Below, piece by piece: positions 16,562 through 24,618 of a stretch of 64,000 nucleotides of DNA. The notes beneath the pieces were generated by a model. That model was given only the letters and a program-made list of their open reading frames with translations, ran no database searches and had not been told where the DNA came from. This DNA comes from an uncultured Spartobacteria bacterium (GTDB lineage: Bacteria; Verrucomicrobiota; Verrucomicrobiia; Chthoniobacterales; Chthoniobacteraceae): positions 1 through 64,000 of the forward strand of contig CAIRYQ010000030.1 in NCBI GenBank assembly GCA_903882875.1, given 5' to 3'. A program made the position numbers and the translations under genes. The number at the start of each line of letters is the position of its first letter. The first letter of the stretch is position 1.

Positions 16562-16657
16562 TTACTGGGATCGTTATTTGTGGAGGAGTGGCGCATTATC
16601 ATTCCCGTGACCGTGCGCGAAATCCTCGACGAGCAGATCGCGCACAAGCTGGCGTAA
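16562..16657 (+). pseudogene. C-terminal remnant of the locus 2 DNA methyltransferase
   Basis: The 31 codons before the TAA at 16657 read LLGSLFVEEWRIIIPV and then TVREILDEQIAHKLA. A '(I/V)(I/V)PLTVREILDEQIARKLA'-type ending is how methyltransferases of the HCDWHASHY class finish (from memory). Position, strand and family all fit the N-terminal remnant at 13509-14018. Everything between is now occupied by the 14011 gene, a doubtful middle fragment and the acyltransferase. Confidence 0.6.
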
Positions 16658-16687
16658 GGAGCGCCTGTCCGGGCGGGCTTTCCATTT

Positions 16688-17848
16688 TCACTTTCCCGCC
16701 TTCGGCACCCAGCGCGGCTCGGCGAGGAAGAAGGGCGAGGCGACTCCATTACGGTAGGCGTCGAGCGCGCCGGGCGAGGAATTCACGCGCAGGTCGCTGT
16801 AAGTGCCCGCGTTTTCCTTCGTGGATTCGTCCACCTCGTCGGCGCTGTTCTGCCATCGCTCGTGCCAGAAGACGGCGGCCTTCAGGCGCGGGAATTTCTT
16901 CTCGTCCGACATCAGCTTGAAGCCGTCGCGGATCCAGCCGCCCTTGTCGCCGACCTTCGGAAATTCGCCGACTCCCCATTCGCAAAGCATGATGGGTTTG
17001 TTCGGGTCGAGCAGTGTCATCTCCGTGTAAGGCCAGTCTATGAGGCCGAAAAATGGTGCCCACTCGTGGTCGCTCACAAACTGGTTTCCGTAGAGGCTGA
17101 AGCCGATCCAGTCCACGTAGTCCGGGCCGGGGTAGAATTCCCGCGCCATGTTCCAGGTGTCATTTGGCAGCGAAAAATCCATCACGTGAAAGACCCACAG
17201 CACATTGTCCGCGCCGCGCGCGCGCACGCGATCCACGACGTGCCGCCACGCCTGCTTGAAAACCTCCGGCCCCTCGAAGCGCACAGGATCGGTACCGGGG
17301 ATCTTGTTCCCCGCGCCGTAGTGCGAGCCGCTCCACGGGAACCATGTGCCGTTCATCTCGTTGCAAAATGAGACCATGATCGGCGCGGCGTGCGCTTTCG
17401 CGCCGTCGGCCCATCGGTCAATGTAAGCGTCGTGCTCGCCGGCGATGATGCGGCGCAGCGAATATTTGTCCGGCCCGAGTCCTTCCTTGTAAGGCCGGTC
17501 CCAAGGCGACCAGAACACGAGCGGGACCGAATTGTGCCGCGCGATGAGCCTCATGTTTTCAACCGGGAATCGCTCCTCCCCCCAGTACGACGACGACGCA
17601 AGGATCGCCTGATGCTTCCCGACCAGCGTCTCGAACGCCTCGATTTTTTCCAGCGTCACCTCGTCCTCGTGATCGCCGAAATCCGCATACGCGCCCGAGT
17701 AGATCCCGTGCTCGGGCACCGCGAGCCGCGAACGCTGCGCAAGCGCCTCGATCTCCGCGACGCTCTTCGCCTCCGGCGGGGCGGCACGCTTGCAGCACGG
17801 CAGCACGAGCAGCAGCAGGACGGAAACAATGTGGGGCGCGGTTTTCAT
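16688..17848 (-). CDS. Glycoside hydrolase family 26-like lipoprotein
   Basis: The ATG at 17848 gives 386 residues with a hydrophobic signal ending in a Cys pair (LLLLVLPCC), so it is probably a lipoprotein. The body is a (beta/alpha)8 barrel of GH26 type (mannanase/lichenase clan GH-A). VSFCNEMNGTWFPW carries the acid/base Glu and PIMLCEWGVGEF the nucleophile Glu. FWSPWDRPYKEG and YVDWIGFSLYGNQ also fit. It begins 11 bp after the large GT2/CE4 fusion gene and is surely its operon partner. Trimming or release of the polymer made by that enzyme is a reasonable inference, as with glycoside hydrolases paired with exopolysaccharide synthases. Confidence 0.85.
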   Translation of the reverse strand: MKTAPHIVSVLLLLVLPCCKRAAPPEAKSVAEIEALAQRSRLAVPEHGIYSGAYADFGDHEDEVTLEKIEAFETLVGKHQAILASSSYWGEERFPVENMRLIARHNSVPLVFWSPWDRPYKEGLGPDKYSLRRIIAGEHDAYIDRWADGAKAHAAPIMVSFCNEMNGTWFPWSGSHYGAGNKIPGTDPVRFEGPEVFKQAWRHVVDRVRARGADNVLWVFHVMDFSLPNDTWNMAREFYPGPDYVDWIGFSLYGNQFVSDHEWAPFFGLIDWPYTEMTLLDPNKPIMLCEWGVGEFPKVGDKGGWIRDGFKLMSDEKKFPRLKAAVFWHERWQNSADEVDESTKENAGTYSDLRVNSSPGALDAYRNGVASPFFLAEPRWVPKAGK

Positions 17849-17859
17849 GCGATCCGCTT

Positions 17860-20800
17860 TCACTGCGTCTTCCCGACCATCGCGGTGCGGTCCAACTTTC
17901 CCCAGCCGACGAGCGCGCCCTTCATGATGCGGTAGATGGATTTCCACACGACCCATGCAAGCAGCCAGCGGTACACGAAGCGCATCGGGATGATGAGCAG
18001 CGCGCGGACGAGAGGCTCCTCCTCCATCCAGCACGCGAGCGCGGCGAGCACGAGGTCCAGCCCGAGGAAGACGGCGAAGTACTGCCAGATGTCCAGCGCG
18101 CTTCCCGTCACGATCGAAAACACGAGCACGAGATCCACGAGCGGCACGAGCGCGACGAGCAGCAACTGGAAAAACCAGATGCCCGGCAGGCTGAACCACC
18201 CGAGCGCGCGGTAGCGCGGATTGAAAGTCATGTCGCGGTGCTTCCACAGGCACTGCATCGTGCCGAAGCACCAGCGGAACCGCTGCTTTGCCAGCCCTCG
18301 CCACGTCTCCGGCGCCTCGGTCCACGCGATCGCCTCGGGCGAATAATCCAGCCGGTAGCCGAGGCGATGGAAAGTGAGCGTGAGGTCCGTATCCTCCGCC
18401 AGCGTGTCGTGGCTGAAGCCGCCCGCCTCTTCCAGCGCGCTGCGGCGGATCGCGCTCACCGCGCCGGGGATCACGGTGATGCAGTTCCACTCGCTGTAGG
18501 CGCGGCGATCGAGATTGAAGCCGCATGCGTATTCGAGCGACTGGCAGCGGGTGACGAAATTCCGCCGGTTCCCGACCTTCGCGTGGCCGGAGACCGCAGC
18601 GATCTTCGGATCCTCCAGCCGCTCGATGAGCGCGCGAATCGTCTGCCGTTCGAAGTGCGTGTCCGCATCGAGAAAAACGAACACGCCGTGTTTTGCATTT
18701 GCGATCGCATTCGTGAGCGCCGCGGATTTTCCCGCATTTGCCTGCCGCACAAGCCTCACGCGCGGCTGCCATGCGATGAATCGCCGCACGACCTCCGCCG
18801 TGTCATCCGTCGAGCCGTCGTCCACCACGATGAACTCGATCTCCCCCGGATAGTCCGTGTCCACGACCGCGCGCAGCGTGTGCTCGATCACCTTGCCCTC
18901 GTTGAACGCCGCAATCAGCACGCTCACCGCAGGCGCGCGCGCGGCAAATGCGGCATCCGGCTCCGCGGTGGTGCGTGCGTGGTGTCGGCGCGCGAGCCAG
19001 ATCACGAGCAAGGTGCGCGCGACCGTGAGCACCGTCGCCGCAATCATGAACGCCCAGAAAAATTCCACCACGCTGCGGCTGATCGGGAACGCCGCGCTCG
19101 ACACAAAACGCCAGAATCCCCACTCGCTGCTCGCACTCGCAAGCGGCATCAGATCGTCGTGCGGGATGTTCAGCAGTTCGCCGATGGAGACGATCTGATC
19201 CCCTCGCGCCTGGAGCCAGTCTATGATCCGCGGCAGCGCCTCCACCGTCTGCGAACGATCACCGCCCGCATCGTGCAGGAGGATGATATTGCCGTCCTTC
19301 CGCTGCTCCTTCACGCGTTGCAAAATCACATCGGCACCCGGCCGCGACCAATCCTGCGGATCGATCTTCTCCAGCACGATCGTGTAGCCCATTTCGTCAC
19401 TCTCCGCGAATTTCAGCGGCATAAGCTCCTCCAGCCGGCTGGGCGTCGAGTCCGCGTTGTAAGGCGGGCGGAACAGCGTCGTACTGCGCCCCGTGAGGCT
19501 CTCAATGAGCCGCTGCGTCGCATCAAGTTCGAGGCGCATCCGCACCTGCGAAATCTTGGTCAGTTTCGCATGGGTGTACGTGTGGTTCCCGATCTCGTGC
19601 CCCTCCTCGACGATGCGTTTCACAAGCGACGGATTGAACTCGCCGTTATGTCCGACGATGAAAAACGTCGCCTTCACACCGCGAGCCTTCAGCACGTCGA
19701 GAATCTTGGGCGTCCACACCGCATCGGGGCCGTCATCAAACGTAAAGCTCACCTTGTGCGGGTCCGATGCGCCCTGATGATACAGCACCGGATACGTCGG
19801 GAAATCCGTGTACGTCCCCTGCATCTGCCCTTTGGAATCCATCCACAGCTTTCGCAATCCGTCGTCCATCGAGTCATCCACGGACACGACCTCGCCGCGG
19901 CCGATGTGCGTCACCGTCTGGTCCGCGCGCATCTTGCCGAGGGCCGCGAGCGCGCCTTTCCCCGGCTCGCCCTTCATCTCCAGCACGTCCCATATCTGCG
20001 GATCCTCGCTGCCAATCCGCCGGATGCCGACGCCGCCGAGTTTCGCCGTCCGCACCATCTTGAGCTGGTTGTAAAAAGTGATCGCGTCGAGAAACGTCAC
20101 CGAGTGCTCGCCATACGGCTCGGAGTAAACGTAGCGCCCGTTGTATTCCGGCGGACCGACCGTGACGCCGTTCGCCTTGTCCAGCCCGGCGTAACTCGCG
20201 CGGCTCATCGCATCGCGAAAAGTGATCGTCTCCGCGCGATCCTTGCCGAGATTCCAATCGTAGCCGAACGCGCCGAGGCCCGCAATCCACTGGTCGCTGT
20301 CGCCGTAATTTCCGATCACCTGGAGCCAGCCCTGGAACCACTCGCGCGATGCGATCGGCCCCGGCGCGTCCGTGTCATCCGCCTCGTCGTACATCTGCGC
20401 GACAAACCGGTCCGCCGCATCATCCAGCGCCTCCAGATCGAGCGAGTCGAGCTGATCGCCGAGCGAGACGCACAGCCACATCTCGCGCCCCGCGGCGTGC
20501 AGTGCCGCGGACATCTCGGTGAGCAGCGTCGTGAACTCCTTCCTATAGGCCGGATCGAGCTGATCAAATTCCACCATCACGCCCGCCACCTTCAGCTCCA
20601 CGAGTTTCGCCACGAGCAGCCGGATGAACCGCGCCCGATTTTCCGCGGGGCCGCGCGCGAGATTCTCGACCGCCTCCGGCTGCCAGCGGTCGCCCTCGAG
20701 ATTCCGCAGCACCGGCATCACCGCGATGCCGCGCGCCGCGCAGAATTCCACCAGCGCCGGATCGCCCGCTGACACGAGCCGGCCTTCCGTTCCGACGATC

Positions 20801-21231
20801 GAAAGCCACTCCGGCGCGAGATGCGTGAGCTGGCCCGCATGATCGTGCAGCGAGGCGAGCGCATTCGGATCGGTGTCGGAATAAAATCCCAGCCGCACCT
20901 CGCCCGCCGGACGAGCCGACACTTTGCCAGTCACCGCCCGCATCTGCGCGAGACGCGCGGGCACGCTGCGCGACTTGTCGAGATAGGTCTTCCACTTTTC
21001 CGCGTTCCGGTTCGGCGCAGTCTCGGGATGCTTCGCTATGTCCGTCTTGAGCTGCCCCTTCAGCTCGCGCACCGAGGCCGGCAGCCGCAGCGCGGGATGA
21101 ATCAGCAGCGACCAGACCGTGAGCACGATGCCTGCGAGCAGCGACACCAGGCCGAGCAAAAGCGCGAGACGCATCCGCGGCCAGCGGCGTCCCCGCGGAT
21201 CGAGAAAGACGAAGCTACCGCGCCGTGGCAT
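17860..21231 (-). CDS. Three-domain fusion: GH18-like, CE4 polysaccharide deacetylase, GT2 glycosyltransferase
   Basis: This 1123-residue membrane protein has a TM helix at about 21-43. A GH18-like domain follows (about 110-440, with VMVEFDQLDP). A NodB-type CE4 deacetylase spans about 495-690, with TFDDGPD at 497-503, GNHTYTH (His550, His554), RPPYN at 588-592 and LLHDAGG at 651. After a TM segment (about 720-748) a processive GT2 domain starts at 768, with DDGST 804-808, DADT 855-858, EDTD 946-949 and QRFRW 983-987. C-terminal TM helices complete it. The same three activities, as separate proteins, build and deacetylate poly-N-acetylglucosamine (PgaC/PgaB). So this probably makes a partly deacetylated beta-linked glycan at the inner membrane. 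GH26 follows in the operon. Confidence 0.9.
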   Translation of the reverse strand: MPRRGSFVFLDPRGRRWPRMRLALLLGLVSLLAGIVLTVWSLLIHPALRLPASVRELKGQLKTDIAKHPETAPNRNAEKWKTYLDKSRSVPARLAQMRAVTGKVSARPAGEVRLGFYSDTDPNALASLHDHAGQLTHLAPEWLSIVGTEGRLVSAGDPALVEFCAARGIAVMPVLRNLEGDRWQPEAVENLARGPAENRARFIRLLVAKLVELKVAGVMVEFDQLDPAYRKEFTTLLTEMSAALHAAGREMWLCVSLGDQLDSLDLEALDDAADRFVAQMYDEADDTDAPGPIASREWFQGWLQVIGNYGDSDQWIAGLGAFGYDWNLGKDRAETITFRDAMSRASYAGLDKANGVTVGPPEYNGRYVYSEPYGEHSVTFLDAITFYNQLKMVRTAKLGGVGIRRIGSEDPQIWDVLEMKGEPGKGALAALGKMRADQTVTHIGRGEVVSVDDSMDDGLRKLWMDSKGQMQGTYTDFPTYPVLYHQGASDPHKVSFTFDDGPDAVWTPKILDVLKARGVKATFFIVGHNGEFNPSLVKRIVEEGHEIGNHTYTHAKLTKISQVRMRLELDATQRLIESLTGRSTTLFRPPYNADSTPSRLEELMPLKFAESDEMGYTIVLEKIDPQDWSRPGADVILQRVKEQRKDGNIILLHDAGGDRSQTVEALPRIIDWLQARGDQIVSIGELLNIPHDDLMPLASASSEWGFWRFVSSAAFPISRSVVEFFWAFMIAATVLTVARTLLVIWLARRHHARTTAEPDAAFAARAPAVSVLIAAFNEGKVIEHTLRAVVDTDYPGEIEFIVVDDGSTDDTAEVVRRFIAWQPRVRLVRQANAGKSAALTNAIANAKHGVFVFLDADTHFERQTIRALIERLEDPKIAAVSGHAKVGNRRNFVTRCQSLEYACGFNLDRRAYSEWNCITVIPGAVSAIRRSALEEAGGFSHDTLAEDTDLTLTFHRLGYRLDYSPEAIAWTEAPETWRGLAKQRFRWCFGTMQCLWKHRDMTFNPRYRALGWFSLPGIWFFQLLLVALVPLVDLVLVFSIVTGSALDIWQYFAVFLGLDLVLAALACWMEEEPLVRALLIIPMRFVYRWLLAWVVWKSIYRIMKGALVGWGKLDRTAMVGKTQ

Positions 21232-21381
21232 TCCCGTTTTCCCCGCCGGTGGCCCGCCGGTGCGCCCGCCGGCGGGCGGACGGAAGCTTCTGTGAAATAC
21301 GGACCGGTGACATTGCCGCGCATCCTACGACGGGGAGATCCATTCGCAAGCACGCCGCTGTGTCCCGAAACAAATCCACCT

Positions 21382-22413
21382 CTACCGTTCGCCCGGAAAC
21401 GGATCGGCGGAGAGCCGTGCACCGACTTCCTCCGCAGTCCACGGGCCGGTCCCGGGAAATGTCCGCGCAATCACCGGCTTGAAGGACGCGCACGCGAGGA
21501 GCATCAGCGCCACGCCGCAGCACAGCGCGGAATCCGTGAAACGCAGCCAGCGCCCCGCCTCGCGCATGGGCACGAGGATACGATGCACACGCTGTTCGAG
21601 CTTGCCACGGCCAGGCGCGGCCATCGCGAGAGATGCGGCCCCGGCAAGACGCGATCCCTGCGCGGCAGCTCCCATCTTCCACAGCACCGTCGCGTAATCC
21701 GCCGGTGCGGCGCCGCGCGAGACGACGAGCGCATCGCACGCAAATTCACGCTCCACCGCGAGGTGCCGGTGCAGCAGCCACACGAAGGGATTGAACCAAT
21801 GGATCGCGCACGCAATCTGCCCGAGCACGTGCGCCCACAGATCGCCGCGGCGGAAATGGCCGAGCTCATGCAGCAGCACGAGCCGGCGCTGCGCGTGCGA
21901 CCAGCCCGCGGCCTCGTCCGGCAGGAGCACGGCGCGGCGCAAAAGCCCCGTCGCGCTCGGAATGAATCCCGGCCCTGCGAAAAGCACCCGCACATTCCCG
22001 CGCAGCCCGAGCGTGCGACGGCATTCGATGAGCAGCTTCCTCCACGCCCGTCCCCGCACCGGAAGCGACCGTCGCACAAACCTCGCGATCACAAACATGC
22101 CCGCAAGCGTGCGCACGAGAAGCAGCGAGGCGACGGTTCCAAAAATCCCGATGAGCCAGGGAGCGGACCATCCGCCCGCAGCAGCCGCCCACCGCGTCAC
22201 GATTTCCGGAGCTTTCACATCCATGCCCGGAAGCGGTCGCACGAGGCCGACGCCGAGCGCGACGAGCACCGCGAACGCAATCACCGGTACAATCTGCACC
22301 ACCCGCCGCAGCCGCAGCCGCAAACCCGACGGGCACAGCATCACGCACACGGAGGCCGTGCCCGCGACGACGACACTGCGAAAAAGCCAGTCGTGAAATG
22401 CCACGAGGTTCAT
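21382..22413 (-). CDS. M56-family (BlaR1-like) membrane metallopeptidase, no sensor domain
   Basis: This 343-residue protein has several N-terminal TM segments. The zinc-peptidase motif HELGH (in LVLLHELGHFRRGD) follows, with a downstream EREFACDALVV segment giving the third ligand, as in BlaR1/MecR1. Those sensors are near 600 residues because of a C-terminal penicillin-binding domain; this one ends shortly after a last TM helix (CCGVALMLLACASF), so the signal it reads is unknown. Its ATG overlaps the stop of the blaI-like gene (ATGA), a typical two-gene operon. The expected action is to cleave the repressor and release its target genes. Confidence 0.85.
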   Translation of the reverse strand: MNLVAFHDWLFRSVVVAGTASVCVMLCPSGLRLRLRRVVQIVPVIAFAVLVALGVGLVRPLPGMDVKAPEIVTRWAAAAGGWSAPWLIGIFGTVASLLLVRTLAGMFVIARFVRRSLPVRGRAWRKLLIECRRTLGLRGNVRVLFAGPGFIPSATGLLRRAVLLPDEAAGWSHAQRRLVLLHELGHFRRGDLWAHVLGQIACAIHWFNPFVWLLHRHLAVEREFACDALVVSRGAAPADYATVLWKMGAAAQGSRLAGAASLAMAAPGRGKLEQRVHRILVPMREAGRWLRFTDSALCCGVALMLLACASFKPVIARTFPGTGPWTAEEVGARLSADPFPGER

Positions 22414-22793
22414 TTCTTTTTCTTCTGATCGATCAGCTTCCGGATCCGGGCCAGCTCGTCCGAATCCACGTCCTTCGGATCGAGCAGCGTCGCGACGAGG
22501 CTCGCCGGGCTGTTGTTGAAAAATGTGGAGAGCAGCCTGCGCAGCGCGCTTTTTCCGGCCTTCTCCTGCGATGCGACAGGCTCATACACGTATCGCTTTC
22601 CGTCGCGCTCGTGGCGGAGGTGGCCCTTGTTCACGAGGACGGCGAGCAGTGCGCGCACCGCGGAATAGCTCGGCGCGTCCGGCAGGCTTCCGTGGATTTC
22701 CATCACGGTCGCACGGCCTGCGCGCCAGATGACGTCCATGATCTGCCGCTCGCGGCGGGAAAGCGGATCGTGGTCGTGACGGCTTGCTGGCAT
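22410..22793 (-). CDS. blaI: BlaI/MecI/CopY-family transcriptional repressor
   Basis: The ATG at 22793 gives 127 residues. LSRRERQIMDVIWRAGRATVMEIHGSL and SYSAVRALLAVLVNKGHLRHERDG match the winged-helix DNA-binding domain of BlaI/MecI repressors, including the usual 'K-G-x-L' turn at the wing. A short C-terminal dimerisation region ends in a Lys-rich tail (DQKKKK). It is co-transcribed with the M56 peptidase gene that should inactivate it. Two 16-bp operator-like sites lie upstream at 22836 and 22880. A further in-frame ATG 28 codons upstream would overlap the first site, so I prefer the inner start. Confidence 0.85.
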   Translation of the reverse strand: MPASRHDHDPLSRRERQIMDVIWRAGRATVMEIHGSLPDAPSYSAVRALLAVLVNKGHLRHERDGKRYVYEPVASQEKAGKSALRRLLSTFFNNSPASLVATLLDPKDVDSDELARIRKLIDQKKKK

Positions 22794-22835
22794 GGCTGCG
22801 AAAATCGGCTGCTCGCGGCGGACGGTCAAGCCAAA

Positions 22836-22895
22836 TGCTGCTTTTTTAGCAAAAAGAACTTGCCTCCATCGGAACATACTGCTGTTTTTTTAGCA
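22836..22895. promoter_or_regulatory. Two operator-like sites between blaI and the divergent lipoprotein gene
   Basis: TGCTGCTTTTTTAGCA at 22836-22851 and TGCTGTTTTTTTAGCA at 22880-22895 differ at one base and have the same orientation. Each has TGCT/AGCA ends in dyad symmetry, as BlaI-type repressors require. Their centres are 44 bp apart, about four helical turns. The second ends one base before the ATG of the 22897 gene, so a bound repressor would block its translation start region. Confidence 0.55.
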
Positions 22896-22896
22896 C

Positions 22897-23595
22897 ATGA
22901 AACACCTCGTCATCGTCGCCATCGCCGCCGCACTTGTTTGCTCCGGCTGCTCGTCCTACGTGAACTCCCCCGCAGCCACCCGCGCACGCGATGCGAAGCG
23001 CGCCGAGTTCTCCGACCCGCTCATCGCGCGCGCTGCGAATGCAAAGCCCACGATGCAGTTCCCCGCAACGATCGCCATTGCGCCGAACGACCACGGCGTG
23101 CGCGAGCATGTCCGCGCGCTTTCCGCATTTGGAAAACTCGACGCGCTCAATTCGCTCCCTCAGCTCGCGCGCACCACGGTCATCAGCCCAACCATCATCG
23201 GCGAGACGGATCACGAGCACCGCATCTCCGCCGACCTCCGGCTCCGCGAGGCCGCGGCAAAACTGCACGCGGACGCCGTCCTCTTCATCGCGATCGAGAC
23301 GCAGGCGACCGACGGACGCATCATCGCGCCGCTCACCGAACTCTCGCTCGGCCTGCTGCCGAACAAACGCTACGAGCTGATCGCCACCGCATTTGCCGCG
23401 CTCGTGGACACGCGCACCGGCTACGTCTATGGCACGGATGAAAAGAGCCGCGCAAAGTCGGGCATCACGATGGCGTGGGGCAGCAGCGACGTGGTTCAGC
23501 GCGCCCGATCAAAAGTCGAGCGCGAGGCGACGGAGAAACTCTTCGCAGACTTCCCGGCGTTCTGGCGCGGCATCGTGGCCACGCACCGCCGGTGA
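22897..23595 (+). CDS. Probable lipoprotein, possible BlaI-regulated gene
   Basis: This 232-residue protein begins MKHLVIVAIAAALVCSGCSS; the SGC just after the hydrophobic core is a plausible lipoprotein signal. The mature part has short beta/alpha stretches (TIAIAPNDHGVREHVRAL, ADAVLFIAIETQ, ELIATAFAALVDTRTGYVYG) that resemble envelope proteins which sum up parameters, but I cannot name a family. Its start abuts the second BlaI-like operator, so it is the best candidate for the regulon. Function unknown. Confidence 0.65.
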   Translation: MKHLVIVAIAAALVCSGCSSYVNSPAATRARDAKRAEFSDPLIARAANAKPTMQFPATIAIAPNDHGVREHVRALSAFGKLDALNSLPQLARTTVISPTIIGETDHEHRISADLRLREAAAKLHADAVLFIAIETQATDGRIIAPLTELSLGLLPNKRYELIATAFAALVDTRTGYVYGTDEKSRAKSGITMAWGSSDVVQRARSKVEREATEKLFADFPAFWRGIVATHRR

Positions 23596-23606
23596 CGCGC
23601 ACGGCA

Positions 23607-23742
23607 GGGAGTGGAAAGTTGAGAGTTGAGAGGCGTGCCTGCGACATGACACCATTGCCTTCAGACGCAGCGCATCCACGCGAAGCACACGTGGCGCACC
23701 CAAACACTTCAGCCATCCATCAGCTCTCAACTTTCCGCTCCC
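23607..23742. repeat. Intergenic element with 19-bp terminal inverted repeats
   Basis: GGGAGTGGAAAGTTGAGAG at 23607-23625 and its near-exact reverse complement at 23724-23742 (one mismatch) enclose about 98 bp. The left arm continues with a second GTTGAG copy. It fills the whole gap between two lipoprotein genes. No coding potential is seen in it. It looks like a small mobile palindromic or MITE-like element. Confidence 0.7.
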
Positions 23743-23752
23743 GACACCCCTG

Positions 23753-24544
23753 ATGAACCTCGCCCGCGCAGCACTCCTCCTGCTTGCCGCCATTCTCGCC
23801 GGATGCGCGACGCAGACTAGGGAACGCCCGGAAGCCGCACGCAGCCGCGGCCTCACGCCCGCGCTGGAACGCCCCGGCCTCGGCACGTCGTGGGGCGAGC
23901 AGCGAGAGTCATGGATCGAGCCCGCGCCGTTCGCGCGCTCGTCGGCAGAGCGGCCCGCGGCGCAGGCGCGCATTTTCTACAACGACCGCGAGGGCGCGGA
24001 TGCGATGCTCGCCTTTCTCGGCGGCGAACCGAAACACTGCGAGAGCCTGCATCTCACGGCGGGCCCGCTGCTGCGCCTCGGCCTGCGCGGCGGAAATGGC
24101 GAATGGCTCGCGTGCCGCGAGTCGCACGGTCGCCACATCGCGACCGCCGACCACGGTTCGCGCTACGAGATCGTGCTGAAAAATGACGCGCGACGCGCAG
24201 TGGAAGTTGTCGTGAGCGTGGACGGCCTCGACGTGATGGACGGCAAGCCTGCGTCGTTCAAAAAGCGCGGCTACGCCCTCGCGCCGTTCGAGACGCTTGA
24301 AGTCTGCGGATTCCGCACCAGTGCGTCCACCGTCGCCGCATTCCGCTTCGGCGGGATGTTCGACAGCTACGGCCACCGGCGTCACGGGAACACCGCAAAC
24401 GCCGGCGTCGTCGGTGTCGCGGTCTTCGAGGAAAAGCGCCGCCCCGGCGCGGATACCGGCGATCCAAAGGACCACGCGTGGCGCGCCACCGCCACGCGCC
24501 CTCCCGCTGTCGCCCACGATTTTTCCACACCGCCCGAGGCGTGA
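23753..24544 (+). CDS. Hypothetical lipoprotein
   Basis: This 263-residue protein has a clear lipoprotein signal, LLLLAAILAGCATQ, with the L-A-G-C lipobox. The mature part contains YEIVLKNDARRAVEVVVSVDGLDVMDGKPASF and KRGYALAPFETLEVCGFRTS, which looks like one beta-sandwich domain. I do not recognise a family or function. It is separated from the preceding lipoprotein gene only by the inverted-repeat element and may share its transcript. Confidence 0.65.
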   Translation: MNLARAALLLLAAILAGCATQTRERPEAARSRGLTPALERPGLGTSWGEQRESWIEPAPFARSSAERPAAQARIFYNDREGADAMLAFLGGEPKHCESLHLTAGPLLRLGLRGGNGEWLACRESHGRHIATADHGSRYEIVLKNDARRAVEVVVSVDGLDVMDGKPASFKKRGYALAPFETLEVCGFRTSASTVAAFRFGGMFDSYGHRRHGNTANAGVVGVAVFEEKRRPGADTGDPKDHAWRATATRPPAVAHDFSTPPEA

Positions 24545-24618
24545 GGGAAGCGCCGTGCCCGCGCACATCCGCGAGCGCGTAATTGCCAACGGAACACCGC
24601 GCCATCATGCTCGCACGA

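Noticed and set aside
18238-20772. 844-codon open frame on the plus strand
   Set aside because: It is the antisense of the GH18/CE4/GT2 gene; composition is Arg/His/Pro-rich as expected for a GC-rich shadow, and the minus-strand product carries clear motifs.
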